A stretch of 35,355 bases of DNA from Bacteroides sp. SM23_62_1. Lineage in GTDB: Bacteria; Bacteroidota; Bacteroidia; Bacteroidales; SM23-62. Below are positions 17,422-25,800 of this stretch, piece after piece. The translations under genes and the position numbers were made by a program. Position 1 is the stretch's first letter. Each line of letters begins with the position of its first letter. Under the pieces are notes generated by a model. That model was not told the DNA's origin and did not search any database. It saw nothing but the letters and a program-made list of their open reading frames with translations. The stretch lies in assembly GCA_001304505.1 (NCBI GenBank), contig LJUQ01000013.1, positions 1-35,355 on the forward strand. The letters are read 5' to 3'.

Positions 17422-18825
17422 TTATTTTTTCACAAGCAACACAACATTTTCAACGTGCCAGGTATGTGGAAACATATCGAATGGCTGGACCCTGACAATC
17501 TTATATTGATCTGCCAGCAAGCTTACATCCCTCGCCTGGGTAGCCGGGTTGCAGCTTATGTAAATAATCCTGCCGGGTGAAATATTCAGAATGGATTGAA
17601 TGACATCCTTATGCATTCCTGCCCTGGGAGGGTCGGTGATCATTATATCCGGATAACCCTCCTGCTCCAGAAGGTCATGATTCAAGGCCTTCCTTATATC
17701 ACCACATATAAACCGTGTATTGGATATGTTATTTAGGAGGCTGTTTTTTTTTGCATCACTGACAGCATCGTCAATATATTCCAGGCCAATAACTTTTTTT
17801 GCATGCCCGGCCAGAAAAATAGCGATGGCTCCGGTACCTGTATACAGGTCATAAACTGTTTCAGAACCATTTAGATCCGCATTTTCCCTGATCCAGGTGT
17901 ACATTCTGGAGGCCTGTATGGCGTTGGGTTGAAAGAAGGATTTCGGGCCGATCCTGAACCGGAGATCCTCAAGCTTTTCATGAATATAATCTTTGCCCCT
18001 GTATAAGATAAATTCAAGATCATAAATGGAATCGTTGGCCTTCTGGTTAATGGCATACATCAGCGAGGTAATCTCCGGAAAGGATCCTGAGATGTGGCCG
18101 AGAATATGTTCCCGGACATCACGGTCATCATCATAAAATACAACCAGCACCATAACCTCGCCGGTTAATGTGGTTCTAATAATCAGGTTCCTCAATAATC
18201 CTGACTGGTTTTTCAGATCAAAAAAACTATATTGATTCCTGATAGCAAAATTCCTGATTGCCAGGCGAATAGTATTGGAAGGCTCGGGCTGAAGATAACA
18301 GTTCTCCAGGTCAATGACCTTATCATAGAGTGACCGTACATGAAACCCCAGGCCATTCCTGTGAATGATCTCTGTTTCATTTTCAATTTCTTCACGGGTC
18401 AACCATCTCTGATTGGTAAAAGCAAATTCAAGTTTGTTCCGGTAGAATTTTCCTGACTCTGAACCGATAATAGGTTCAGGCTGAGGATAACTGAGCTTGC
18501 CTATCCTGGCAAACTGGTCATTTATCTCTTTTTGCTTGTAATACAGCTGTTCCCGGTACTTTAAATCCTGCCATCGGCAACCGCCACAAATACCAAAATG
18601 TTCACAGAACGGTGGTGTTCGTTTATCTGAGAATGAATGGAAATGGATTGCTTTTGCCTCCTGCCATGACTTTTTACGCCTTATTACCTGGAGATCAACA
18701 ACATCACCCGGCAAGGCATTGGCGATAAATGTGACATACTGGTCAATCCGGGCAATGGCTTTTCCCTGGGCTGCCAGGTCGGTGACCAGGACTTTTTCGA
18801 TGAGGGGCAGGTTTTTTCTTGTCAC
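17422..18825 (-). CDS. rlmD: 23S rRNA (uracil-5)-methyltransferase, RlmD type
   Basis: 467 residues. Class RNA m5U methyltransferase using SAM. A TRAM RNA-binding domain covers about 8-60. The iron-sulfur cysteines are visible as C74, C80, C83 (CEHFGICGGC) with C176 as the likely fourth. The SAM site VYDLYTGTGAIAIFLA lies near 330-345, followed by ITDPPRAG, the nucleophile Cys425 in YISCNP and the general base Glu459 in HVEN. The start is GTG at 18825-18823, because the family N-terminus begins there and no in-frame ATG is close. Bacteroidota members may act on U747 or U1939, so the exact target is not certain. Confidence 0.93.
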   Translation of the reverse strand: MTRKNLPLIEKVLVTDLAAQGKAIARIDQYVTFIANALPGDVVDLQVIRRKKSWQEAKAIHFHSFSDKRTPPFCEHFGICGGCRWQDLKYREQLYYKQKEINDQFARIGKLSYPQPEPIIGSESGKFYRNKLEFAFTNQRWLTREEIENETEIIHRNGLGFHVRSLYDKVIDLENCYLQPEPSNTIRLAIRNFAIRNQYSFFDLKNQSGLLRNLIIRTTLTGEVMVLVVFYDDDRDVREHILGHISGSFPEITSLMYAINQKANDSIYDLEFILYRGKDYIHEKLEDLRFRIGPKSFFQPNAIQASRMYTWIRENADLNGSETVYDLYTGTGAIAIFLAGHAKKVIGLEYIDDAVSDAKKNSLLNNISNTRFICGDIRKALNHDLLEQEGYPDIMITDPPRAGMHKDVIQSILNISPGRIIYISCNPATQARDVSLLADQYKIVRVQPFDMFPHTWHVENVVLLVKK

Positions 18826-18890
18826 AGAGAATTTTGGTATTACTGCGCGTTAATTATTTTTATTTTGTGACATTTGCAAAGATAAAATGA

Positions 18891-19027
18891 ATTCTGAGTT
18901 CAGAGTGCTGAGTGCTGAATTCTGAGTGCTGAGTTCTGAGTTCTGAGTTCTGAATTCTGAGTTCTGAGTGCTGGGTAAGAGTTCTGAGTGCTGAGCTCTG
19001 CGTTGTGGCTGCTGAGTTCTGAGTTTT
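18891..19027. repeat. Heptamer satellite GAGTTCT / GAGTGCT
   Basis: About 19 tandem heptamers alternate between GAGTTCT, GAGTGCT and GAATTCT, with growing divergence toward the right. The gap 18826-19117 between the divergent rlmD and ABC-F genes is mostly this array, and no other feature is visible. Readings across it on the minus strand are repeat translations, not a gene. Confidence 0.88.
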
Positions 19028-19117
19028 TGTGCCGGGTTTTAAGGTCCGGGTGCTGGATATTTGGTTGATTATGGCTGGCTGGCAGGGTGGCAGTGGGAAT
19101 CATTATTATGGTTTTGT

Positions 19118-21049
19118 ATGATATCACTTGATAATATAAGTATCTATTTTGGTGGGCAGACGGTATTCAGGGATGTGTCATTACGCATCAATCCGAGGGA
19201 CAGGATCGGGCTGGTAGGGAGGAATGGTGCGGGAAAGACAACCCTTCTGAAGATCATTGCCGGCATGGTTGAACCTTCGGAAGGAAAAGTGGTACGGCCT
19301 GATATGCTTGTAACAGGTTTCCTGCCACAACAGATGAAGTATCAGGATAAAGGAACACTCTGGAAAGAGGTAAAATCTGCATTTGCTGAATTGAATGAGG
19401 TGGAGAAAGAGATGAAATTAATAGAGAAGGAGCTTGAGGTGAAATCTGAAACGAACCATGAAGAAAGCAGTATTATGGCCCAGAGACTGGCAGAATTGAC
19501 TGACAGACATCATTTACTCGGGGGTACATCCCTTGAAGCGACCGTTGAACAGACCCTGGCCGGACTTGGTTTCAGGAGAGATGAATTTCATAAGCCCACA
19601 GCTGAGTTCAGCGGGGGATGGCGGATGCGTATTGAGCTGGCTAAACTATTACTTGGAAACAACGACCTGTTGCTCCTTGATGAACCTACCAATCACCTGG
19701 ATATCGAATCCATCCAGTGGCTCGAAAAATTTCTTTCGGATTATCCGGGTGCCGTGGTGATTATTTCCCACGACCGTGCTTTTCTGGACAGTGCAACACA
19801 CAGAACAATTGAAATCAGCATGGGATCGGTTTATGATTATAAAGTACCTTATTCTGAATTCAGAACACTCCGGCAGCAAAGAAGGGAACAGCAGCTGGCA
19901 GCCTACAGAAATCAACAGAAAAAAATTGAGACAACAGAAAAGTTCATTGAGCGGTTCAGGTATAAAGCAACCAAAGCCACCCAGGTACAGTCACGGATCA
20001 GGCAGCTGGATAAAATGGACAGGATTGAAATTGAACTGGAGGATCTTGCTGTATTCAACATCAGGTTTCCTTCTGCTCCCAGGTCAGCAACACTTGTGCT
20101 GGAAGCTGAAAGATTATCAAAAAGTTTTGGTACGAAAGAGGTTATACGAGAGGTGGATCTTGTGGTTAACCGTGGTGAAAAAGTTGCCTTTGTCGGGAAA
20201 AATGGTGAGGGGAAGACAACATTATCTAGGATCATAGCAGGTGAACTGGACAGGAAAGGCAAACTGAGAATAGGGCAGAATGTTGATATTGGTTATTATG
20301 CCCAGAACCAGGATGAGATCATGGATGAAACTAAAACGGTCTATGAAACGATAGATTATGAAGCTGTTGGAGAGCTGCGAACACAGATCAGGAACCTCCT
20401 TGGTGCATTTCTTTTTCATGAAGATGATATTGATAAACCGGTAAGGGTATTATCCGGCGGTGAACGGTCCCGCCTGGCCATTGCCCGGTTGTTACTGAGA
20501 CCATATAACCTGCTTATACTGGATGAACCCACCAATCACCTTGATATGAGATCAAAAGATATCCTGAAGCAGGCCTTAATGAAATGGGATGGTACACTCA
20601 TTGTGGTTTCACACGACAGGGAATTCCTCGATGGCTTGGTGCAGAAGGTATATGAATTCAGGGATGGAAAGGTAAGGGAACACCTGGGTGGGATATATGA
20701 TTTCCTGCAGAAAAAAAGAATTGAAGACCTGTCAGACCTGAATATGGCTAATATTAAAAAAACAGGAAAAAATGTGGCTAAAAAACAGGAGAATAAGCTG
20801 GCATACGAACGGAAGAAAGAATATGAAAAGCAGATTCGTAAAATCGAGAAACATATTCATCTTGCAGAAGAGCATATCGCCTACCTGGAAAGAGAAATTG
20901 AGAAACTAAACAGGCAGATGAGCAAAAATGCAGAAGTGAAAGATGGAATGATTTTTGAAAGCTATGAACAGCTGACCACCTCACTGTCATCAGAAATGAA
21001 GAAATGGGAAGAACTGAGCAGGGAGCTGGATAAATTGATAAATTTATAG
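19118..21049 (+). CDS. ABC-F family ATPase (ribosome-associated)
   Basis: 643 residues with two ABC domains and no membrane part, the layout of ABC-F translation factors (Uup/EttA/YheS type). Domain 1: Walker A GRNGAGKTT (35-43), LLLLDEPTNHLD, then HDRAFLD. The linker carries the typical charged helices (ETTEKFIERFRYKATKATQV). Domain 2: GKNGEGKTT, LSGGERSRLAIARLLL, LILDEPTNHLD, HDREFLD. The last ~80 residues are a coiled coil (KKEYEKQIRKIEKH, EREIEKLNRQM), as in Uup-like members. The ATG at 19118 is chosen over an upstream TTG because ISLDNISIYFGG is the normal N-terminus and the extra 19 residues would be unusual. First gene of an operon with the GWxTD gene 12 bp downstream. Confidence 0.93.
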   Translation: MISLDNISIYFGGQTVFRDVSLRINPRDRIGLVGRNGAGKTTLLKIIAGMVEPSEGKVVRPDMLVTGFLPQQMKYQDKGTLWKEVKSAFAELNEVEKEMKLIEKELEVKSETNHEESSIMAQRLAELTDRHHLLGGTSLEATVEQTLAGLGFRRDEFHKPTAEFSGGWRMRIELAKLLLGNNDLLLLDEPTNHLDIESIQWLEKFLSDYPGAVVIISHDRAFLDSATHRTIEISMGSVYDYKVPYSEFRTLRQQRREQQLAAYRNQQKKIETTEKFIERFRYKATKATQVQSRIRQLDKMDRIEIELEDLAVFNIRFPSAPRSATLVLEAERLSKSFGTKEVIREVDLVVNRGEKVAFVGKNGEGKTTLSRIIAGELDRKGKLRIGQNVDIGYYAQNQDEIMDETKTVYETIDYEAVGELRTQIRNLLGAFLFHEDDIDKPVRVLSGGERSRLAIARLLLRPYNLLILDEPTNHLDMRSKDILKQALMKWDGTLIVVSHDREFLDGLVQKVYEFRDGKVREHLGGIYDFLQKKRIEDLSDLNMANIKKTGKNVAKKQENKLAYERKKEYEKQIRKIEKHIHLAEEHIAYLEREIEKLNRQMSKNAEVKDGMIFESYEQLTTSLSSEMKKWEELSRELDKLINL

Positions 21050-21061
21050 TCTGAAGAAGTA

Positions 21062-22351
21062 ATGGTAAAACACTTTATTAAAATATTAATCTGCTTGATT
21101 CTGGTCACAGGTTCCTGTGCAAGGTTAACTCAAAAATCAACCATCGCAGTCAACAGGAATATGGCCACGATCTATAATCCCTCCAGCACACCGCTTCACC
21201 CGGAGATGGTTATCTATCATGAACGTATCGACATGTCGAGGTTATATGTTAAGTTATATACCATTGAGTTGTTGTTTAACCAGGCTAACAGGGAGGGTGT
21301 ATACCTGGCTTCTGTTGACCTTCATTATGAACTGCGGGAAATTATTAACGGTAATGAGAGCGGAGCTGTTGCTGATAGTGCAACGATGCATTACAGCCTG
21401 AACAGGAATGCAATTAAGGATATTTTTATTACTTCCATACCAATCCTTGCACAGCAGAATAAGATTTATTCACTCAAGGTGAACATAACTGATTTATTGC
21501 GCAAAAAGAGCAGCATATCTTTTCTTGATGTTGATAAATCATTCATCAATACATCCCAGAATTTCAAGGTTATTACTGCCGCAACAGGTTATCCGTCCTT
21601 CGACAGGGTTTTTAAAAGTAACGATATCTTTAACATAACCTATGCCAGGGAAAAAATTGATACCCTGTATGTCAAATATTATCAGAGCAGGTTTCCCCTT
21701 CCCAGGCCCCCGGTCACCAACCTCTCATCCCCCAGGCCCGATTTTATTCCTGACAGTATTTACGCCTATCCTTACAGTGACACAATCAAGTACCTTTTAC
21801 CACGGCCAGGGATGTATTATATTCAGGTTGATCCCCGTCAGGCCGGTGGACTGGCACTGTTCAATTTTGGAGAACACTATCCCAGGGTTACCACCATGGA
21901 TGATATGATAGGCCCGCTGGCATATCTTACATCAACGGTGGAATTTAATGATCTGATTAATTCGACAAATAAAAAGCTGGCAGTTGATAACTTCTGGCTG
22001 CAGGCATCAGGAAATGTCCAGACAGCCAGGGAGCTGATCAGGATTTATTACAACAGGGTATTCTATGCAAATTACTATTTTACATCCTATAAGGAAGGCT
22101 GGAAAACTGACCGCGGGATGATGTTCATTGTTTACGGCCCCCCGAACAGCCTATCAAAAACGGCTGATATGGAAATATGGACATATTACAGGAAAAGGGG
22201 CAAGGAGCCCCTCAGGTTCGCCTTCTCAAAGGTGAGAACCCCATATTCTGACAATGATTACCAGCTTGAAAGGAATTTTGTTAATTCAATGTGGATCCAG
22301 GCTGTGCAGGATTGGCGGAGGGGTAAAATTTTCTATGTTGATAATATCTGA
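21062..22351 (+). CDS. GWxTD domain lipoprotein
   Basis: 429 residues. A lipoprotein signal ends at VTGSC (Cys19). The name-giving motif is GWKTDRGMMFIVYGPP starting at residue 346, followed by MEIWTYYRKRG. GWxTD proteins are found in Bacteroidota and relatives; the function is unknown. The middle has beta-rich segments. Its stop TGA shares one base with the ATG of rlmB (TGATG at 22349-22353), a sign of translational coupling. Confidence 0.92.
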   Translation: MVKHFIKILICLILVTGSCARLTQKSTIAVNRNMATIYNPSSTPLHPEMVIYHERIDMSRLYVKLYTIELLFNQANREGVYLASVDLHYELREIINGNESGAVADSATMHYSLNRNAIKDIFITSIPILAQQNKIYSLKVNITDLLRKKSSISFLDVDKSFINTSQNFKVITAATGYPSFDRVFKSNDIFNITYAREKIDTLYVKYYQSRFPLPRPPVTNLSSPRPDFIPDSIYAYPYSDTIKYLLPRPGMYYIQVDPRQAGGLALFNFGEHYPRVTTMDDMIGPLAYLTSTVEFNDLINSTNKKLAVDNFWLQASGNVQTARELIRIYYNRVFYANYYFTSYKEGWKTDRGMMFIVYGPPNSLSKTADMEIWTYYRKRGKEPLRFAFSKVRTPYSDNDYQLERNFVNSMWIQAVQDWRRGKIFYVDNI

Positions 22352-23103
22352 TGAAGCAAGGCAGTGAATTTATATATGGACCAAGGCCTGTTATAGAGGC
22401 AATTGATGCAGGCCAGGAAATTGACAGGGTTTATCTTAAGCGGGACCTCCAGGGCGAAAAATCCCAGCATATTTTAAAACTCTTAAAGGAACGATCCATA
22501 CCTTTCCAGTTTGTCCCGGTGGAAAAACTCAACCGTATCACACGTAAAAATCATCAGGGCATCATCGCCACTGTTTCACCAGTCACTTTTCAGGACCTGG
22601 ACCAGGTCATACCCGCCATCTATGAGTCAGGCAGGGATCCCTTGATTGTGATGCTGGATGGTGTGACTGATGTAAGGAACTTCGGTGCCATCGCCAGAAC
22701 AGCCGAATGTGCCGGTGTACATGCTATCATCCTACCGTACCATGGCTCTGCAAGGATTAATGCAGATTCTCTTAAAACATCTTCAGGAGCTTTGAGCAGG
22801 ATACCTGTATGCAGGGTCCCGAACCTTATATTTGCCACGGGCTATCTCAGGAACAGCGGACTGATGATAATTGGTGCCTCGGAAAAGGCAGAGAAGCTTT
22901 ATTCACAGGCCCGGATCACAGGCCCCTGTGCCTTCATTCTTGGATCCGAGGATAAGGGTATATCTGCCGGGCTGTTGAAAAGATGTGATGAGCTTGTCAG
23001 GATTCCTGTCATGGGAAAGATTTCTTCCCTTAATGTCAGTGCAGCCTTTGCCATTCTTATCTATGAGGCCGTCCGGCAAAAACGCAGGAATGATTGGTAT
23101 TAA
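22351..23103 (+). CDS. rlmB: 23S rRNA (guanosine-2'-O)-methyltransferase, TrmH/SpoU family
   Basis: 250 residues, normal length for RlmB. An N-terminal substrate-binding domain (FIYGPRPVIEAIDAG, then FVPVEKLNRITRKNHQGIIA) precedes the SPOUT knot domain with its three motifs: LDGVTDVRNFGAIARTAE (motif 1), FILGSEDKGIS (motif 2) and RIPVMGKISSLNVSAAFAIL (motif 3). It should methylate G2251 of 23S rRNA with SAM. It starts on the last base of the GWxTD stop codon, and its last 4 bp overlap the convergent lrp-like gene. Confidence 0.93.
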   Translation: MKQGSEFIYGPRPVIEAIDAGQEIDRVYLKRDLQGEKSQHILKLLKERSIPFQFVPVEKLNRITRKNHQGIIATVSPVTFQDLDQVIPAIYESGRDPLIVMLDGVTDVRNFGAIARTAECAGVHAIILPYHGSARINADSLKTSSGALSRIPVCRVPNLIFATGYLRNSGLMIIGASEKAEKLYSQARITGPCAFILGSEDKGISAGLLKRCDELVRIPVMGKISSLNVSAAFAILIYEAVRQKRRNDWY

Positions 23104-23564
23104 TTGATCGGAAGGGACCTGTTAAACCCCTCCTCCAGTGAAATAAAAGTCTCTGTCCTGGAAACACCCTCGATAGCCTGCAGCTTGTCGGTCAGAACAG
23201 TTTTAAGGTGTTCATTATCCCTGGTGTAGATCTTAATGAATATGGAATAATTACCTGTTGTATAATGACACTGGGTTACCTCCGGTATCTCCTTCAGTTT
23301 ATCCAGGACCTCCCGGTAAAGACTTGCTTTATCAAGGAAAATGCCCATGTAGGCACAGGTTTTGTAACCAATCTTCTTCGGCTCAATGGTAAATCTTGAT
23401 CCGGTGATTACCCCCATCTTTGTCAGCTTCTGTATCCGCTGATGTATCGCTGCACCTGACACATTACATGCCCTGGCAACCTCAAGATATGGTATGCGCG
23501 CATTTTGCGTGATCATCGACAGGATCTTCTTGTCAAGACTATCAATCTGTAAATTATCTTCCAT
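23100..23564 (-). CDS. Lrp/AsnC family transcriptional regulator
   Basis: 154 residues, the usual size. The winged helix-turn-helix covers 6-60 (LDKKILSMITQNARIPYLEV, then NVSGAAIHQRIQKL), and the RAM ligand-binding domain about 68-142 (CHYTTGNYSIFIKIYTRD). It is a DNA-binding regulator, probably amino-acid responsive and octameric as in the family. It is transcribed away from the candidate small RNA promoter and converges on rlmB with a 4-bp overlap. Its targets cannot be read from the window. Confidence 0.93.
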   Translation of the reverse strand: MEDNLQIDSLDKKILSMITQNARIPYLEVARACNVSGAAIHQRIQKLTKMGVITGSRFTIEPKKIGYKTCAYMGIFLDKASLYREVLDKLKEIPEVTQCHYTTGNYSIFIKIYTRDNEHLKTVLTDKLQAIEGVSRTETFISLEEGFNRSLPIN

Positions 23565-23661
23565 AAACAGGGTGCTTTAAATAAAAATTGTAATTAAAAC
23601 AACCCTTAAAATTATAAATTATTATTGATTAAAAAATATTATGAATTTATTGATTCAATTA

Positions 23662-23692
23662 TTTGGAATAATCTGACAGTTTAATATTTTTG
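23662..23692 (+). promoter_or_regulatory. Strong Bacteroidota promoter with no downstream gene
   Basis: TTTG at 23662-23665, then 19 nt, then TATTTTTG at 23685-23692. This is an exact match to TTTG-N19-TAnnTTTG. Transcription would start near 23699, divergent from the lrp-like gene, toward a hairpin and T-run and not toward any protein gene on this strand for 2 kb. Confidence 0.6.
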
Positions 23693-23698
23693 TTATGG

Positions 23699-23788
23699 TT
23701 TTAGTTAGTAACACAGACGGGGCAGGATACTAGATTAAATCTTCTTCATAACTACCAGGTCTTGGCTTCTTCCCTGCCCCTTCTTTTT
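23699..23788 (+). ncRNA. Candidate ~90-nt small RNA
   Basis: Downstream of the promoter-like pair lies GGGGCAGG (23719-23726), matched by CCTGCCCC (23773-23780) as a perfect 8-bp GC-rich stem, followed by TTCTTTTT like an intrinsic terminator. The 46-nt interior could hold a small AGAT-TAA-ATCT hairpin and a CCA/TGG pairing. It does not match SRP RNA, tmRNA, RNase P or a riboswitch that I know. No coding frame starts inside it. A transcript of about 85-90 nt is inferred; expression is not shown. Confidence 0.45.
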
Positions 23789-23867
23789 AACTGCTCCTGT
23801 ATCAGGGTGTGATTTACCAGATTAGTTGATCAGTTATTCCTATTGACATTGAGGTCCTTATAATTTG

Positions 23868-23957
23868 AACCACAGAGATCACAGAGCCTTCAGGTGTATC
23901 ACAGAGTAAACCGCCACACTGTGGTTCTCTATTCATTCTCTGTGCGCTCTGTGGTTA
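23868..23957. repeat. Intergenic palindrome AACCACAGAG...CTCTGTGGTT
   Basis: An imperfect inverted repeat of about 90 bp whose ends are AACCACAGAG and CTCTGTGGTT, with internal CACAGAG and CTCTGTG copies. It is related in design to the palindrome at 25627-25728 on the other side of the mscS gene. It is probably a dispersed intergenic element. Confidence 0.65.
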
Positions 23958-24047
23958 ATCAAACCCTTTGCCCTTCCTCACCCTCAGCCTTGGTCTTTCT
24001 TCCAGTTTATGACATTTGAGTGCATTTTCAACATTTCAATTTATTCA

Positions 24048-24133
24048 ATCCCTTCAGGGTTGTGTTAGTTCGTGCCATCTATGCACGGCACTTCGTACCG
24101 GGTTATTCATAGTTCAGCCCCTTCCGGGGCTAT
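24048..24133. repeat. Dispersed repeat with small hairpins (CCCTTCAGGG / AGCCCCTTCCGGGGCT)
   Basis: A stretch with three small hairpins: CCCTTCAGGG, GTGCC...GGCAC, and AGCCCC-TTCC-GGGGCT. This style of element recurs in Bacteroidota intergenic DNA. The rest of 23958-24248 is C/T-rich low complexity with loose TGCGACC repeats and no gene. Confidence 0.5.
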
Positions 24134-24248
24134 CCTTGCTCCCTGTACCCTTTTCACTTTGTGACCCGTGCGACCATGCGACCTTGCAACTTTACGATCT
24201 ATTAACTTCGCCACCCTGTACCCTTCCTGTACCTTAGCCTCAGCCTTC

Positions 24249-25511
24249 CTAATCAGCGAGTTTCAGGAAATCCGCCCCGGTAGGGTTCTGGAACACCCTG
24301 AGTTCAAATTCAGGGATCACGGCAAGGATATGGTCGAAGATATCGGCCTGGATGGCTTCATAATTTGCCCAGGCCTGGTCGTTGCTGAAGACATATATTT
24401 CAATAGGGATACCCTTTTCTGTAGGTTGAAGATGCCTCACGAGAAAGGTCATGTCCTGATGGATCTTGGGGTGGTTCCTGAGGTATTCCTCGATGTATTT
24501 CCTGAAGGTGCCAAGGTTGGTCATACGCCGCCCGTTCACCTTCACAGAATCGTCGATCTGGTTGGTTTTGTTGTATTCTTCAATTTCATTTTTACGGGTC
24601 TCAATATAACTTTTCAGGACGCTGATACGGCTGAATTTCTTCAACATGGCATCGTCACAGAATTTGACGCTCTGCATATCAATATTGATGGATCTTTTTA
24701 TCCGTCTGCCTCCCGACTCCTCCATGCCTTTCCAGTTCGTAAAAGCATCGGATACCATCGAATAGGTTGGAATGGTGACAATCGTTTTATCCCAGTTCTG
24801 CACCTTCACCGTATTCAATGTGATTTCGAAAACTGTACCATCGGCATTGAATTTGGGCATTTCGATCCAGTCGCCCGGCTTGACCATTTTGTTAGCAGAG
24901 AGCTGGATGCTTGCCACCAGGCCGAGAATGGTATCCTTAAAAACCAGTAACAGGACTGCAGCCAACGCACTTAAACCGGTCAGCAGCCCCTTCGGAGATT
25001 TGCCCAGTATTATGGCAAGGATCAGGATAACTGCAATAAAATAAAAGAAAATCTTGACCACCTGGACATATCCCTTTATCGGCCTGTTCTCTGAGACCGG
25101 GAAGGTATGGTATATCTCATGTAATGCATTGATAATGTTGTCGATAATAAGAAGGACAACAAGGATCATATAGATCTTTATCAGACCGATTGCAAAATTC
25201 TCTATCACCGGGTAATCTGCCAGGATGAAGCCGGCCGAATAATACAGGATAAGGGCCGGTACAAGGTGTGCCAGCCTGATAAAAACCCTTCTTTTTATCA
25301 GTATATCATCCCATTTGACTTTCGTGCGTGCAACAATCCTGCGGATGCTCTGTACAAGGATCCGCTTGGTAAGAAAATCTGCAAGGAGGGCAAGGAGGAT
25401 AATAATGAGTCCTACAATGACCGTCCTGAGTAATATGGTCAGATTATCAGAAAGGCCAAAATTCTGAAAAACCTGTTCAACTTTCTGTATGAGATTGTTT
25501 ATTAAATTCAT
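24249..25511 (-). CDS. MscS-family mechanosensitive channel, YbdG/MscM-like
   Basis: 420 residues. Hydrophobic segments lie at about 24-47, 76-97, 105-128, 150-170 and 176-200; the last is the pore-lining helix (LLTGLSALAAVLLLVFKDTI). The MscS beta domain follows (MVKPGDWIEMPKFNADGTVF to PTYSMVSDAFTNW), with a long C-terminal region containing RRIKRSINIDMQSVKF. Five predicted helices and the extended C-terminus resemble E. coli YbdG. It should open under membrane tension to release solutes on osmotic downshock. It is flanked on both sides by related palindromic repeats. Confidence 0.92.
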   Translation of the reverse strand: MNLINNLIQKVEQVFQNFGLSDNLTILLRTVIVGLIIILLALLADFLTKRILVQSIRRIVARTKVKWDDILIKRRVFIRLAHLVPALILYYSAGFILADYPVIENFAIGLIKIYMILVVLLIIDNIINALHEIYHTFPVSENRPIKGYVQVVKIFFYFIAVILILAIILGKSPKGLLTGLSALAAVLLLVFKDTILGLVASIQLSANKMVKPGDWIEMPKFNADGTVFEITLNTVKVQNWDKTIVTIPTYSMVSDAFTNWKGMEESGGRRIKRSINIDMQSVKFCDDAMLKKFSRISVLKSYIETRKNEIEEYNKTNQIDDSVKVNGRRMTNLGTFRKYIEEYLRNHPKIHQDMTFLVRHLQPTEKGIPIEIYVFSNDQAWANYEAIQADIFDHILAVIPEFELRVFQNPTGADFLKLAD

Positions 25512-25565
25512 ATCTGTATTTTTATATCTTTAATGAATGATTAATAGCAGAATTAAGGAGGTACT

Positions 25566-25598
25566 CAAAATTAGGCATTATTATTAAACAGAGATCAA
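25566..25598 (-). promoter_or_regulatory. Promoter for the MscS-like channel gene
   Basis: On the minus strand TTG (25598-25596) is followed after 22 nt by TAATTTTG (25573-25566), an exact -7 match at the wide end of the allowed spacing. The predicted leader is about 48 nt. Confidence 0.5.
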
Positions 25599-25626
25599 CT
25601 AACAACATCAAAGATTCATAATTTCC

Positions 25627-25728
25627 TTAACCACCAAGGGCACAAAGGGCAGCACAAAGGAACTCCATGGTCTATAATTAAATTCCTTTGTGTTACCTGG
25701 TGTTATCTTTTGTGTCCTTTGTGGTTAA
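25627..25728. repeat. Intergenic palindrome TTAACCACC...GTGGTTAA
   Basis: An imperfect inverted repeat of about 100 bp. The left arm runs TTAACCACCAAGGGCACAAA and continues with AGCACAAAGGAA; the right arm has TTCCTTTGTG and ends TTTGTGTCCTTTGTGGTTAA. It can form one long cruciform between the divergent mscS and M64 genes. Confidence 0.7.
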
Positions 25729-25800
25729 AGATGCAAGAATCATTGCAGATATTATGAAATCAAAATAGCTATAAATTAAACGAATTCATTTATTGAAATC

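Noticed and set aside
18900-19127. A 75-codon open frame on the minus strand
   Set aside because: It is the GAGTTCT heptamer array translated (repeated SELRTQN-like units) and overlaps the ABC-F start.
23699-23788. SRP RNA, tmRNA, 6S RNA or a known riboswitch as identity of the small RNA candidate
   Set aside because: The signature loops and lengths of these families are absent, and no gene follows that a riboswitch could control.
24168-24950. A 260-codon open frame on the plus strand
   Set aside because: It runs antisense through the MscS-like gene, whose protein is clearly recognisable, and its translation resembles no family.
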